A stretch of DNA of 14,846 bases from an uncultured Actinomycetes bacterium. GTDB lineage: Bacteria; Actinomycetota; Actinomycetes; Nanopelagicales; Nanopelagicaceae. Positions 1-6,300 of this stretch are shown here, in pieces (within the stretch, counting starts at the first letter, position 1; every line of letters begins with the position of its first letter). The stretch covers positions 1-14,846 of the forward strand of contig CAIYQS010000048.1 of assembly GCA_903928395.1 (NCBI GenBank), given 5' to 3'. Position numbers and translations under genes: made by a program. The notes beneath the pieces were generated by a model. The model was not told where the DNA came from and searched no databases. It saw only the letters and a list, made by a program, of their open reading frames with translations.

Positions 1-816
1 AATCCAGATGAGGTTGTTGCTGTTGGTGCCGCTCTGCAAGCTGGCGTATTGAAAGGTGATGTTAAAGACATCCTTCTTCTAGATGTCACCCCACTCTCAC
101 TTGGAATCGAAACCAAGGGTGGAGTTATGACTAAATTGATCGAGAAGAACACCACGATTCCTACCAAGCGATCAGAAATCTTTACTACGGCGGATGACAA
201 TCAACCTGCGGTTCAAATTCAGGTCTTCCAAGGTGAGCGCGAAATTGCTAACGCTAATAAGCGGCTAGGAATGTTCGAACTTACTGGAATTGCACCAGCC
301 CCTCGCGGAATTCCACAAATCGAAGTTACATTCGATATTGACGCTAACGGAATCTTGCACGTGGCTGCCAAAGATTTAGGAACCGGTAAAGAGCAAAAGA
401 TCACCATTAGCGGTGGTTCCTCCCTTTCGAAGGAAGAAATTGACCGCATGGTAAAAGACGCTGAAGCACACGCCGAAGAGGATAAACAACGTCGCGACGA
501 GGCGGATACTCGCAATATGGGAGATAGCTTGGTCTATCAAACCGAAAAGTTCATCAAGGACAACGACGAGAAATTGTCGCAAAGTGATGCTGCTACCAAG
601 AAGGCTGCTGTCGAAGCCGCCTTGGCGGAATTGAAGAGTGCGCTCGCTGGAACTGATGCAAATGCGATCAAGTCCAACGCCGAAAAGGTCTCAACTCTGA
701 GTCAGGAACTGGGTGCATCGCTTTATGCATCACAAGCAGCCGAGTCTGCCGCCTCATCAGAAGCTCCAAAAGCCGATGATGGTGTTGAGGATGCAGAAAT
801 CGTGGAAGAGCAGTAA
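1..816 (+). CDS. dnaK: Chaperone protein DnaK (Hsp70), C-terminal part, 5' truncated by window edge
   Basis: ATP-dependent Hsp70 chaperone of the cytoplasm that binds exposed hydrophobic segments with DnaJ and GrpE. The reading frame is open from base 1, so only the last 271 residues are seen. They start at the end of the nucleotide-binding domain (NPDEVVAVGAA), pass the conserved interdomain linker (DILLLDVTP, visible residues 23-31) and cover the whole beta substrate-binding domain, with hallmark stretches TKRSEIFTTADDNQP, VFQGERE and FDIDANGI. A helical lid follows (ERMVKDAEAHAEEDK-like region), then an Ala/Ser-rich tail ending DAEIVEEQ, close to the usual acidic DnaK C-terminus. The stop overlaps the grpE start by one base (TAATG), implying translational coupling. 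The promoter and any HspR operator lie upstream, outside the window. Identification is close to certain. Confidence 0.98.
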   Translation, partial: NPDEVVAVGAALQAGVLKGDVKDILLLDVTPLSLGIETKGGVMTKLIEKNTTIPTKRSEIFTTADDNQPAVQIQVFQGEREIANANKRLGMFELTGIAPAPRGIPQIEVTFDIDANGILHVAAKDLGTGKEQKITISGGSSLSKEEIDRMVKDAEAHAEEDKQRRDEADTRNMGDSLVYQTEKFIKDNDEKLSQSDAATKKAAVEAALAELKSALAGTDANAIKSNAEKVSTLSQELGASLYASQAAESAASSEAPKADDGVEDAEIVEEQ

Positions 817-1304
817 TGACTGAAAAATCTATTGGCGACGAGAGCGCTGAACAAGCGCTCTCTGACGCCGTCGCAGAGGCTATAGCTGAAGTAGATCCAG
901 TGGCAGTACTCACTGATGATCTACAAAGGCTACAAGCTGATTTTCAGAATTATCGCAAGCGTGTAGATAAAGAAAGGATTGAGTCAACTGAAGTTGTAAC
1001 AGGACTTGTGTTAGCACAATTTCTCGGAGTCCTTGATGATGTTGACCGCGCACAAGAACATGGGGAATTGACTGGCGGATTTAAAGCAGTAGCTGATCAA
1101 TTGACTGCAATTGCAACAAAACTCGGTCTTGTAAAGTTTGTTGAAGTCGGAGTGACTTTCGATCCTAATATTCACGAAGCGCTGATGCACGAAACTTCTT
1201 CAAGTGTTTCAGATACTCAGGTTACAAAAGTTTTGCGCCCAGGATACAAATTCAAAGAACGGATTTTGCGTCCAGCCCAAGTTGTTGTAACCGATCCCGA
1301 ATAA
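816..1304 (+). CDS. grpE: Nucleotide exchange factor GrpE
   Basis: Releases ADP from DnaK, so resetting the chaperone cycle; acts as a dimer in the cytoplasm. The 162-residue protein has a poorly conserved acidic N-terminus (1-31), a long helix (about 32-65, containing DFQNYRKRVDKER) expected to form the dimer coiled coil, and the C-terminal beta domain. That domain carries the family signature: GVTFDPNIHEAL (112-123), then GYKFKERILRPAQVVV (143-158). It is somewhat shorter than many actinobacterial GrpE proteins, mainly through a short N-terminal tail. The ATG lies inside the dnaK stop (TAATG), and the position between dnaK and dnaJ is the classical operon place. dnaJ begins 17 bp downstream. 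Confidence 0.97.
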   Translation: MTEKSIGDESAEQALSDAVAEAIAEVDPVAVLTDDLQRLQADFQNYRKRVDKERIESTEVVTGLVLAQFLGVLDDVDRAQEHGELTGGFKAVADQLTAIATKLGLVKFVEVGVTFDPNIHEALMHETSSSVSDTQVTKVLRPGYKFKERILRPAQVVVTDPE

Positions 1305-1321
1305 GAGAGCAGTTGACTTAA

Positions 1322-2245
1322 ATGGCCGCCAAGGACTTATATGAGAAAGATCTTTATAAGATCCTTGGCGTGTCTAAAGGCGACAACGCAGCTGCTATTA
1401 AGAAGGCGTATCGCAAGTTAGCTAAAGATTTGCATCCTGATAAAACCAAAGGTGATAAAAAATTAGAGGATAGATTTAAAGAGGTCTCCGAAGCCTACGA
1501 AGTCTTGTCCGATGATAAAAAGCGCGCCGAATACCAAGAAATGCGAGACGCATTTACAACCGGCCGAGTACCACGTGGGGGCCAACAACAAAATGGTGCT
1601 CAAAGTGGCGGATTTCAAGGAAGCGGCTTTGAGGACATATTCGGAGGTGGATCGCAGAGCGACATCTTTGCAACGCTTTTCGGTGGCGGAAATCGTGGAC
1701 CCCGAAAAGGTCAAGATCTTCAAACCGAAACCACAATTTCGTTTCGTGATTCCATATTTGGCCGCGAAATTAATCTTCGCATAAATGATCAAACAGTAAC
1801 TACCCGGGTTCCAGCCGGAGTCAAAGATGGCACCAAAATCAAACTTAAAGGCCGAGGAGCTTCAGGTCAGACTGGCCCCGGTGATCTATTTATTATTATT
1901 CATGTCACAAAGCATCCGGTCTTCACTCGTGACGGTAACAACCTGTTGATGACTCTACCTGTCACTTTTACGGAGGCGGCTCTCGGTGCCGACATTTCAG
2001 TACCAACTTTAAGTGGAGAAGATGTAACAGTTCGGTTAGCACCAGGAACACAAAATGGAAAAGTTCTGCGCGTAAAAGGGCGTGGAGTTACCAAGGATTT
2101 TCAAACTGGAGATTTACTTGTCACTGTTGAGGTCCATGTTCCGCAGCGACTGGATGCCAAAGCAAAAAGTGCACTCCAGAGTTTTGCTGAACTTACTGAG
2201 AGTGACTCACCGCGGCAACACCTCAAGGAGCGGGCGGGGGCATAA
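1322..2245 (+). CDS. dnaJ: DnaJ-family co-chaperone lacking the zinc-finger domain
   Basis: J-protein that delivers substrates to DnaK and stimulates its ATPase. The J domain (about 10-75) has the catalytic HPD motif at 38-40. A Gly/Phe-rich region (86-126) includes GFEDIFGGG, and the substrate-binding domains CTD I/II fill the rest (GQDLQTETTISF at 130-141, then VPAGVKDGTKIKLKGRG). There is no cysteine anywhere in the 307 residues: the four CxxCxGxG repeats expected between about residues 154 and 155 are missing, so the protein is about 80-90 residues shorter than a canonical DnaJ (class B, CbpA-like architecture). The N-terminus (KDLYEKDLYKILGV) nevertheless resembles actinobacterial DnaJ1, suggesting loss of the finger rather than replacement; that is inference. 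Only a weak purine-rich stretch precedes the ATG. The stop overlaps hspR by one base (TAATG). A DnaJ role is well supported by operon position. Confidence 0.93.
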   Translation: MAAKDLYEKDLYKILGVSKGDNAAAIKKAYRKLAKDLHPDKTKGDKKLEDRFKEVSEAYEVLSDDKKRAEYQEMRDAFTTGRVPRGGQQQNGAQSGGFQGSGFEDIFGGGSQSDIFATLFGGGNRGPRKGQDLQTETTISFRDSIFGREINLRINDQTVTTRVPAGVKDGTKIKLKGRGASGQTGPGDLFIIIHVTKHPVFTRDGNNLLMTLPVTFTEAALGADISVPTLSGEDVTVRLAPGTQNGKVLRVKGRGVTKDFQTGDLLVTVEVHVPQRLDAKAKSALQSFAELTESDSPRQHLKERAGA

Positions 2246-2637
2246 TGGTTATTCATACTCATGAAGAGAGCGCGCACCCCGAGGACGATCAAGCAGTTTA
2301 TGTAATTTCTGTCGCCGCTGAACTATCAGGCATGCACCCGCAAACACTTCGGCAATATGATCGAATGGGCCTTGTTTCTCCAGGACGGGCATCAGGTCGC
2401 GGGCGTCGTTACTCATTGCTGGATATTGCTTCGCTGCGAAATATTCAACGTTTAGTTGGGGATGGAATAAACCTTGCTGGGATCAAGCGGATTATGGAGC
2501 TTGAGTCAGCCGTAGCAAATATGGCGCTAGAAGTGGCAAAACTCCGAACTGAAGTAGATGCATTACTTGCAGCCAATCCACCTAAAGTGCTTATGAAACG
2601 CGATCAACCAACAGTGGTGGTTTATAAACCAGAGTAG
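2245..2637 (+). CDS. hspR: Heat-shock repressor HspR (MerR family)
   Basis: In actinobacteria HspR represses the dnaK operon by binding inverted repeats (HAIR elements), with DnaK as co-repressor, so this gene probably autoregulates its own operon. The 130-residue protein has a MerR-type winged helix-turn-helix at about 18-75, with HPQTLRQYDRMGLVSPGR (31-48) and RRYSLLDIASLRNIQRL (54-70). A predicted dimerisation helix follows (about 84-111), then a hydrophobic C-terminal end VVVYKPE (124-130), matching the VVW(R/K)P-type tail remembered from Streptomyces and mycobacterial HspR. No effector-binding domain is present, as expected for HspR. Its ATG overlaps the dnaJ stop by one base (TAATG). 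HAIR sites would lie upstream of dnaK, beyond the window, and none was seen here. Confidence 0.95.
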   Translation: MVIHTHEESAHPEDDQAVYVISVAAELSGMHPQTLRQYDRMGLVSPGRASGRGRRYSLLDIASLRNIQRLVGDGINLAGIKRIMELESAVANMALEVAKLRTEVDALLAANPPKVLMKRDQPTVVVYKPE

Positions 2638-2650
2638 ATAGGGTTTCGCT

Positions 2651-3184
2651 ATGACATCACGCGATACTCTTAAAGCCGAAATTCTCAACAAGGCAGTCGT
2701 CCACGGAAAAGTCATTCTCTCCTCCGGCAAGGAAGCGGATTACTACGTTGATTTGCGTCGAATCACACTAGATTCAACCGCCGCCCCCCTCGTAGGTGAA
2801 GTGATGCTAGAGCTGACAAAAGATTGGGATTATGAGGCCGTGGGTGGATTAACACTCGGCGCCGATCCGGTTGCTACGGCGATGATGCATGTTGCTGGGC
2901 AGCAGGGACGCACATTGGATTCTTTTGTTGTCCGCAAGGCCGAAAAAGCGCACGGTCTGCAGCGTCGTATTGAAGGACCGGATGTGGCAGGAAAGCGAGT
3001 TCTAGCTGTTGAAGACACTTCTACCACTGGCGGATCAGTATTGACCGCGGTTGAAGCACTGAAAGAAGCTGGCGCAATTGTGGTTGGCGTAGCCGTAATT
3101 GTTGAACGGGGCGCTGCCCAGAAGGTTGCTGATGCCGGACTTGAATATCGGGCGGCCTTTCAATTGGCCGACCTAGGGTTGTAA
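2651..3184 (+). CDS. pyrE: Orotate phosphoribosyltransferase
   Basis: Catalyses orotate + PRPP to orotidine 5'-monophosphate + pyrophosphate, the fifth step of pyrimidine synthesis, in the cytoplasm. The 177-residue protein has the type I phosphoribosyltransferase fold: SSGKEADYYVDLRRITL (24-40) is the N-terminal region of this family, VRKAEKAHG (94-102) carries the lysines and His of the catalytic loop, and the PRPP-binding motif is VEDTSTTGGS (120-129), with TST as in actinobacterial PyrE. Length is normal for a bacterial, short-form PyrE. It starts 13 bp after hspR without a clear Shine-Dalgarno sequence, so it may be an extension of the heat-shock operon. It converges with the DedA gene 25 bp downstream. 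Confidence 0.96.
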   Translation: MTSRDTLKAEILNKAVVHGKVILSSGKEADYYVDLRRITLDSTAAPLVGEVMLELTKDWDYEAVGGLTLGADPVATAMMHVAGQQGRTLDSFVVRKAEKAHGLQRRIEGPDVAGKRVLAVEDTSTTGGSVLTAVEALKEAGAIVVGVAVIVERGAAQKVADAGLEYRAAFQLADLGL

Positions 3185-3209
3185 GTAACTTTTTGGGACT
3201 GTTGCCTGA

Positions 3210-3845
3210 TTAGGACAGGTGTTTGCGACTTCGCCACTCTTTAAAGATTTCCCAACCAAGTGGAATAACGGTCACGCCTGCAATAATCAAAATAATATCG
3301 GTGAGGTATTTGGAAATTGTGTTGGCGAAGGTGTTTCCGGCTGCATAAGCACCCCAGATCAGAACCTGAGTCCAAATAACTGCCCCAAAAATATTCCAAA
3401 AAGCGAATGTTTTAAAAGGAACACGAATAATTCCGGACAACGGGTTAATTAGTCCACGGATTACTGGGATAAAACGGCCTAGAACGATCGCGCGTCCGCG
3501 CCCATATTTGGTGATGTACTTTTCGGCAGATTTAATCTTTCCCGGGTCAAAAAATTTGGAATCTGGTCTACTAAATATCTTTATACCGTAATGCCAGCCA
3601 AGCCAATGGCCAAATTGGGAGCCGATAATTGCAGCGATTGGCGCCCCAACTGCAACTAACACGATATTTAGGTGATGGCCGTGGGTGCTGCCAATTCCAG
3701 CGGCAAAGAGGCCAGCCGTTATAAGCAAGGTGTCCCCGGGCAAGCCAATAATGAGGGGTAATCCGGTTTCGAGAGCCAAAACGGCAAAAATGATGACCAA
3801 CGAATAGTTGGAATTGAGGGCCGAGGTGACGCTGATAAAGCTCAT
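3210..3845 (-). CDS. DedA/VTT-family integral membrane protein
   Basis: DedA-family proteins are inner-membrane proteins linked to lipid-carrier or phospholipid translocation and membrane homeostasis; the exact substrate of this one cannot be told. The 211-residue sequence has the family signatures: an N-terminal re-entrant region with ETGLPLIIGLPGDTLLITAG (26-45, with conserved Glu26 and Asp38), a second hydrophobic stretch at about 60-85, and the core motif GRFIPVIRGLINPLSGIIRV (123-142) with Arg130. Then comes PFKTFAFWNIFGAVIW, a membrane segment, and a final one at about 180-197 followed by a basic end. It starts at an ATG (complement of 3843-3845) with no strong ribosome-binding site. 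The gene stands alone on the minus strand, convergent with pyrE and divergent from hppA. Confidence 0.92.
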   Translation of the reverse strand: MSFISVTSALNSNYSLVIIFAVLALETGLPLIIGLPGDTLLITAGLFAAGIGSTHGHHLNIVLVAVGAPIAAIIGSQFGHWLGWHYGIKIFSRPDSKFFDPGKIKSAEKYITKYGRGRAIVLGRFIPVIRGLINPLSGIIRVPFKTFAFWNIFGAVIWTQVLIWGAYAAGNTFANTISKYLTDIILIIAGVTVIPLGWEIFKEWRSRKHLS

Positions 3846-3879
3846 AGGATCTAAAGGATAGCGATTACCCCATCAAAAT

Positions 3880-3910
3880 TTGTCACTCACCTTATATATA
3901 TGTGTAACCT
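3880..3910 (+). promoter_or_regulatory. Possible sigma-70-type promoter for hppA
   Basis: TTGTCA (3880-3885) resembles a -35 box. After a 19-base spacer comes TAACCT (3905-3910), fitting the TAnnnT form of a -10 box and preceded by a TG-like extension. The spacer contains an alternating TATATATA run. This would give a leader of roughly 70 bases before the GTG at 3989. The spacing is longer than ideal, so this is a weak call; no other good candidate was seen in the divergent region 3846-3988, and none at all for the DedA gene. Confidence 0.28.
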
Positions 3911-3974
3911 TTCACACCTTAGATCGACCCAAGAACCGCCCAAGTACGACCTGTCCTGCACCTGCCAACTCAAC

Positions 3975-3980
3975 GAGGAG
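3975..3980 (+). promoter_or_regulatory. Ribosome-binding site deciding the hppA start
   Basis: GAGGAG is the strongest Shine-Dalgarno match noticed in the window. It sits 8 bases before the GTG at 3989. An in-frame GTG at 3980 begins inside this site and so cannot use it, which makes 3989 the likely start. Confidence 0.75.
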
Positions 3981-3988
3981 TGAAAATC

Positions 3989-6247
3989 GTGTCTACACCC
4001 GTGCAAGTCACTGGAACCAACCTGGTATATGTCTTTATTGTTTTAGGCGTCTCTCTGCTTGCGCTCGCCATTGCATATGGTTTGCGCGCTCAAGTGCTCG
4101 CTGCGTCAGATGGAACCGATCAAATGAAAGAGATTGCCGCCGCAGTCCAAGAAGGCGCGGCTGCCTATCTCAATCGTCAATTCAGGACTCTCTCAGTATT
4201 TGTAGGAATTGTCTTCGTTCTGTTGTTCGCTCTTCCAGGACATACGGATATCCGAATCGGTCGCTCAATCTTCTTCTTACTTGGAGCGGTATTTAGCGCC
4301 TCCGTTGGTTACAACGGAATGTGGCTTGCGGTTCGTGCAAATGTGCGTGTGGCGGAGGCGGCTAGACAGAAGTCTGCACCTAACGCCGTGAAGATAGCTT
4401 TCCGCACCGGTGGAGTGGTTGGTATGACAACAGTAGGTCTGGGTTTACTCGGGGCATCGCTCGTTGTGATCATCTATCGCGCAAATGCTCCAGAAGTTCT
4501 TGAAGGTTTTGGATTCGGTGCTGCGATGTTGGCCATGTTTATGCGTGTTGGTGGCGGAATTTTTACTAAGGCCGCAGATGTTGGTGCAGACCTTGTTGGT
4601 AAAGTCGAGCAGAACATCCCGGAAGATGACCCTCGCAATGCTGCGACTATTGCAGACAACGTCGGTGACAACGTAGGCGACTGTGCCGGTATGGCAGCTG
4701 ATTTATTTGAATCATATGCAGTAACTCTCGTAGCAGCTCTCATTCTTGGTAAGGCTGGATTTGGAGATGCTGGATTGATTTATCCACTCATCGTTCCTGC
4801 AATCGGAATCGTTACTGCAATTATCGGAATTTTCATTACACGTCTACGCTCTACAGATAGATCTGCAATGCAAGCGATCAACCGATCATTCTTCTTGTCG
4901 GCAATTATTTCTGCTGTCTTAGTTGGCTTTGCAACCTTTACATATTTGCCTGGTTCAATGAAGTTGTTAACTGGACTTGATCCTGCGCATACGCCAGGAA
5001 ATGTAAATCCACGAATCCTCACCTTTGGCGCAGTGATTATTGGAATTATTCTCGCCGCAGCAATTCAACTGTTGACCGGCTTCTTTACTGAGATTGGTCG
5101 CCGTCCGGTTAATGATGTTTCAGCTTCATCTACCACAGGTTCTGCAACCGTTATTTTGGCTGGTATCGCCGTTGGTTTTGAATCAGCAGTGTATTCAGCG
5201 CTTCTCATTGCAGCTGCCGTATTTGGTGCCTTTGTTCTAGGTCATGGGTCCATAGTGCTCAGTTTGTTCGCAATCGCACTAGCTGGTACCGGTTTGCTTA
5301 CGACTGTAGGTGTAATTGTTGCCATGGATACCTTTGGACCGATTTCTGATAACGCACAAGGAATTGCCGAAATGTCTGGCGATGTACATGGTGAAGGTGC
5401 ACAGATTCTGACTCAATTGGATGCTGTAGGAAATACAACGAAAGCAATTACCAAAGGAATCGCAATTGCAACCGCTGTGCTTGCAGCAACTGCACTCTTT
5501 GGTGCATTTACCAATGCGATCTTGAAAGCAGTAAGTGATGCCGGAAAGACCGCCGCAAATCTCAACCTACAGTTCCAAGGAATTTTAGATATAGCAAACC
5601 CAAGAAATCTCGTTGGATTAATCATTGGCGCAGCTGTCGTCTTCTTGTTCTCTGGTTTAGCGATTAATGCTGTTTCTCGTGCTGCAGGCGCAGTTGTTGT
5701 CGAGGTGCGCGAGCAATTCCGTTTACATCCCGGGATTATGGATGGAACACAGAAGCCTGAGTATGGCCGTGTGGTAGACATTTGTACCCGTGATTCTTTA
5801 CGTGAACTCGTTGCTCCAGGGTTGCTAGCAGTAATGGCGCCAATAGCGGTCGGCTTCGGACTTGGCGTTGGAGCGCTTGGTGCTTACCTTGCTGGGGCAA
5901 TTGGAACAGGAACGTTGATGGCAGTCTTTCTTGCCAACTCTGGCGGCGCTTGGGATAACGCCAAAAAGATGGTCGAAGATGGGCACTATGGTGGAAAGGG
6001 ATCTGATGCGCATCACGCAACAATCGTTGGCGACACCGTCGGAGATCCATTTAAAGACACTGCTGGTCCTGCGATTAACCCACTCCTCAAGGTTATGAAT
6101 CTGGTAGCTCTGCTCATAACTCCGGCGATTGTTTCCTTCTCCCTTGGTGAACACAAAGTTGAAAGCGCAATCATTGCTCTGATTGCAGTACTTGTTATCA
6201 TCTACGCCCTTGTACGGAGCAGGAGAGCATCAACTGTTTTCGCCTAA
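3989..6247 (+). CDS. hppA: Membrane-bound proton-translocating pyrophosphatase, K+-independent type
   Basis: Hydrolyses pyrophosphate to phosphate and pumps H+ across the cytoplasmic membrane. The 752-residue protein is a multi-spanning mPPase (about 16 helices by family). Active-site signatures are intact: DVGADLVGKVE (197-207), DNVGDNVGDCAG (223-234), GGAWDNAKK (652-660) and GDTVGDPFKDTAGP (681-694), supplying the Asp and Lys residues that hold Mg-pyrophosphate. The sequence GNTTKA has Lys at 485; in this family Lys here, instead of Ala, marks enzymes that do not need K+, typically H+ pumps. The GTG at 3989 is preferred because GAGGAG lies 8 bases upstream; the GTG at 3980 overlaps that site. 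The gene follows a divergent region and ends 53 bp before topA, with a stem-loop between. Confidence 0.97.
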   Translation: MSTPVQVTGTNLVYVFIVLGVSLLALAIAYGLRAQVLAASDGTDQMKEIAAAVQEGAAAYLNRQFRTLSVFVGIVFVLLFALPGHTDIRIGRSIFFLLGAVFSASVGYNGMWLAVRANVRVAEAARQKSAPNAVKIAFRTGGVVGMTTVGLGLLGASLVVIIYRANAPEVLEGFGFGAAMLAMFMRVGGGIFTKAADVGADLVGKVEQNIPEDDPRNAATIADNVGDNVGDCAGMAADLFESYAVTLVAALILGKAGFGDAGLIYPLIVPAIGIVTAIIGIFITRLRSTDRSAMQAINRSFFLSAIISAVLVGFATFTYLPGSMKLLTGLDPAHTPGNVNPRILTFGAVIIGIILAAAIQLLTGFFTEIGRRPVNDVSASSTTGSATVILAGIAVGFESAVYSALLIAAAVFGAFVLGHGSIVLSLFAIALAGTGLLTTVGVIVAMDTFGPISDNAQGIAEMSGDVHGEGAQILTQLDAVGNTTKAITKGIAIATAVLAATALFGAFTNAILKAVSDAGKTAANLNLQFQGILDIANPRNLVGLIIGAAVVFLFSGLAINAVSRAAGAVVVEVREQFRLHPGIMDGTQKPEYGRVVDICTRDSLRELVAPGLLAVMAPIAVGFGLGVGALGAYLAGAIGTGTLMAVFLANSGGAWDNAKKMVEDGHYGGKGSDAHHATIVGDTVGDPFKDTAGPAINPLLKVMNLVALLITPAIVSFSLGEHKVESAIIALIAVLVIIYALVRSRRASTVFA

Positions 6248-6259
6248 AACAAAACTAAT

Positions 6260-6279
6260 GCGTTAGCCCTAACTAACGC
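6260..6279 (+). terminator. Stem-loop between hppA and topA, possible weak terminator
   Basis: Two perfect 7-base arms, GCGTTAG (6260-6266) and CTAACGC (6273-6279), flank a 6-base loop, starting 13 bases after the hppA stop. The following bases (TCATCTTCCCC) are pyrimidine-rich but not a clean T-run. It could be a weak intrinsic terminator, an mRNA 3'-end protecting hairpin, or a palindromic protein site ahead of topA. The symmetry is seen directly; the role is a guess. Confidence 0.4.
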
Positions 6280-6300
6280 TCATCTTCCCCTTAGGAGTTA

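Noticed and set aside
1463..1792. 109-codon minus-strand open frame inside dnaJ
   Set aside because: Lies fully within a recognised gene and has no recognisable motif or start signal.
2500..2506. CTTGAGT resembling half of an HspR operator (HAIR)
   Set aside because: It lies inside hspR coding sequence and the matching ACTCAAG arm is absent nearby.
3185..3216. CCTG/CAGG inverted repeat between convergent pyrE and the DedA gene as a terminator
   Set aside because: Only four Watson-Crick pairs, no T-run after it on either strand, and it overlaps the end of the DedA coding region.
3846..3905. Promoter for the DedA gene on the minus strand
   Set aside because: TTGATG and TAGATC are 17 bases apart, but the -10 would end only two bases before the ATG; no better pair was seen.
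3880..4296. 138-codon open frame on the plus strand overlapping the hppA start
   Set aside because: Arg/Ser/Cys-rich translation without domain features, out of frame with the clearly coding hppA; a shadow frame.
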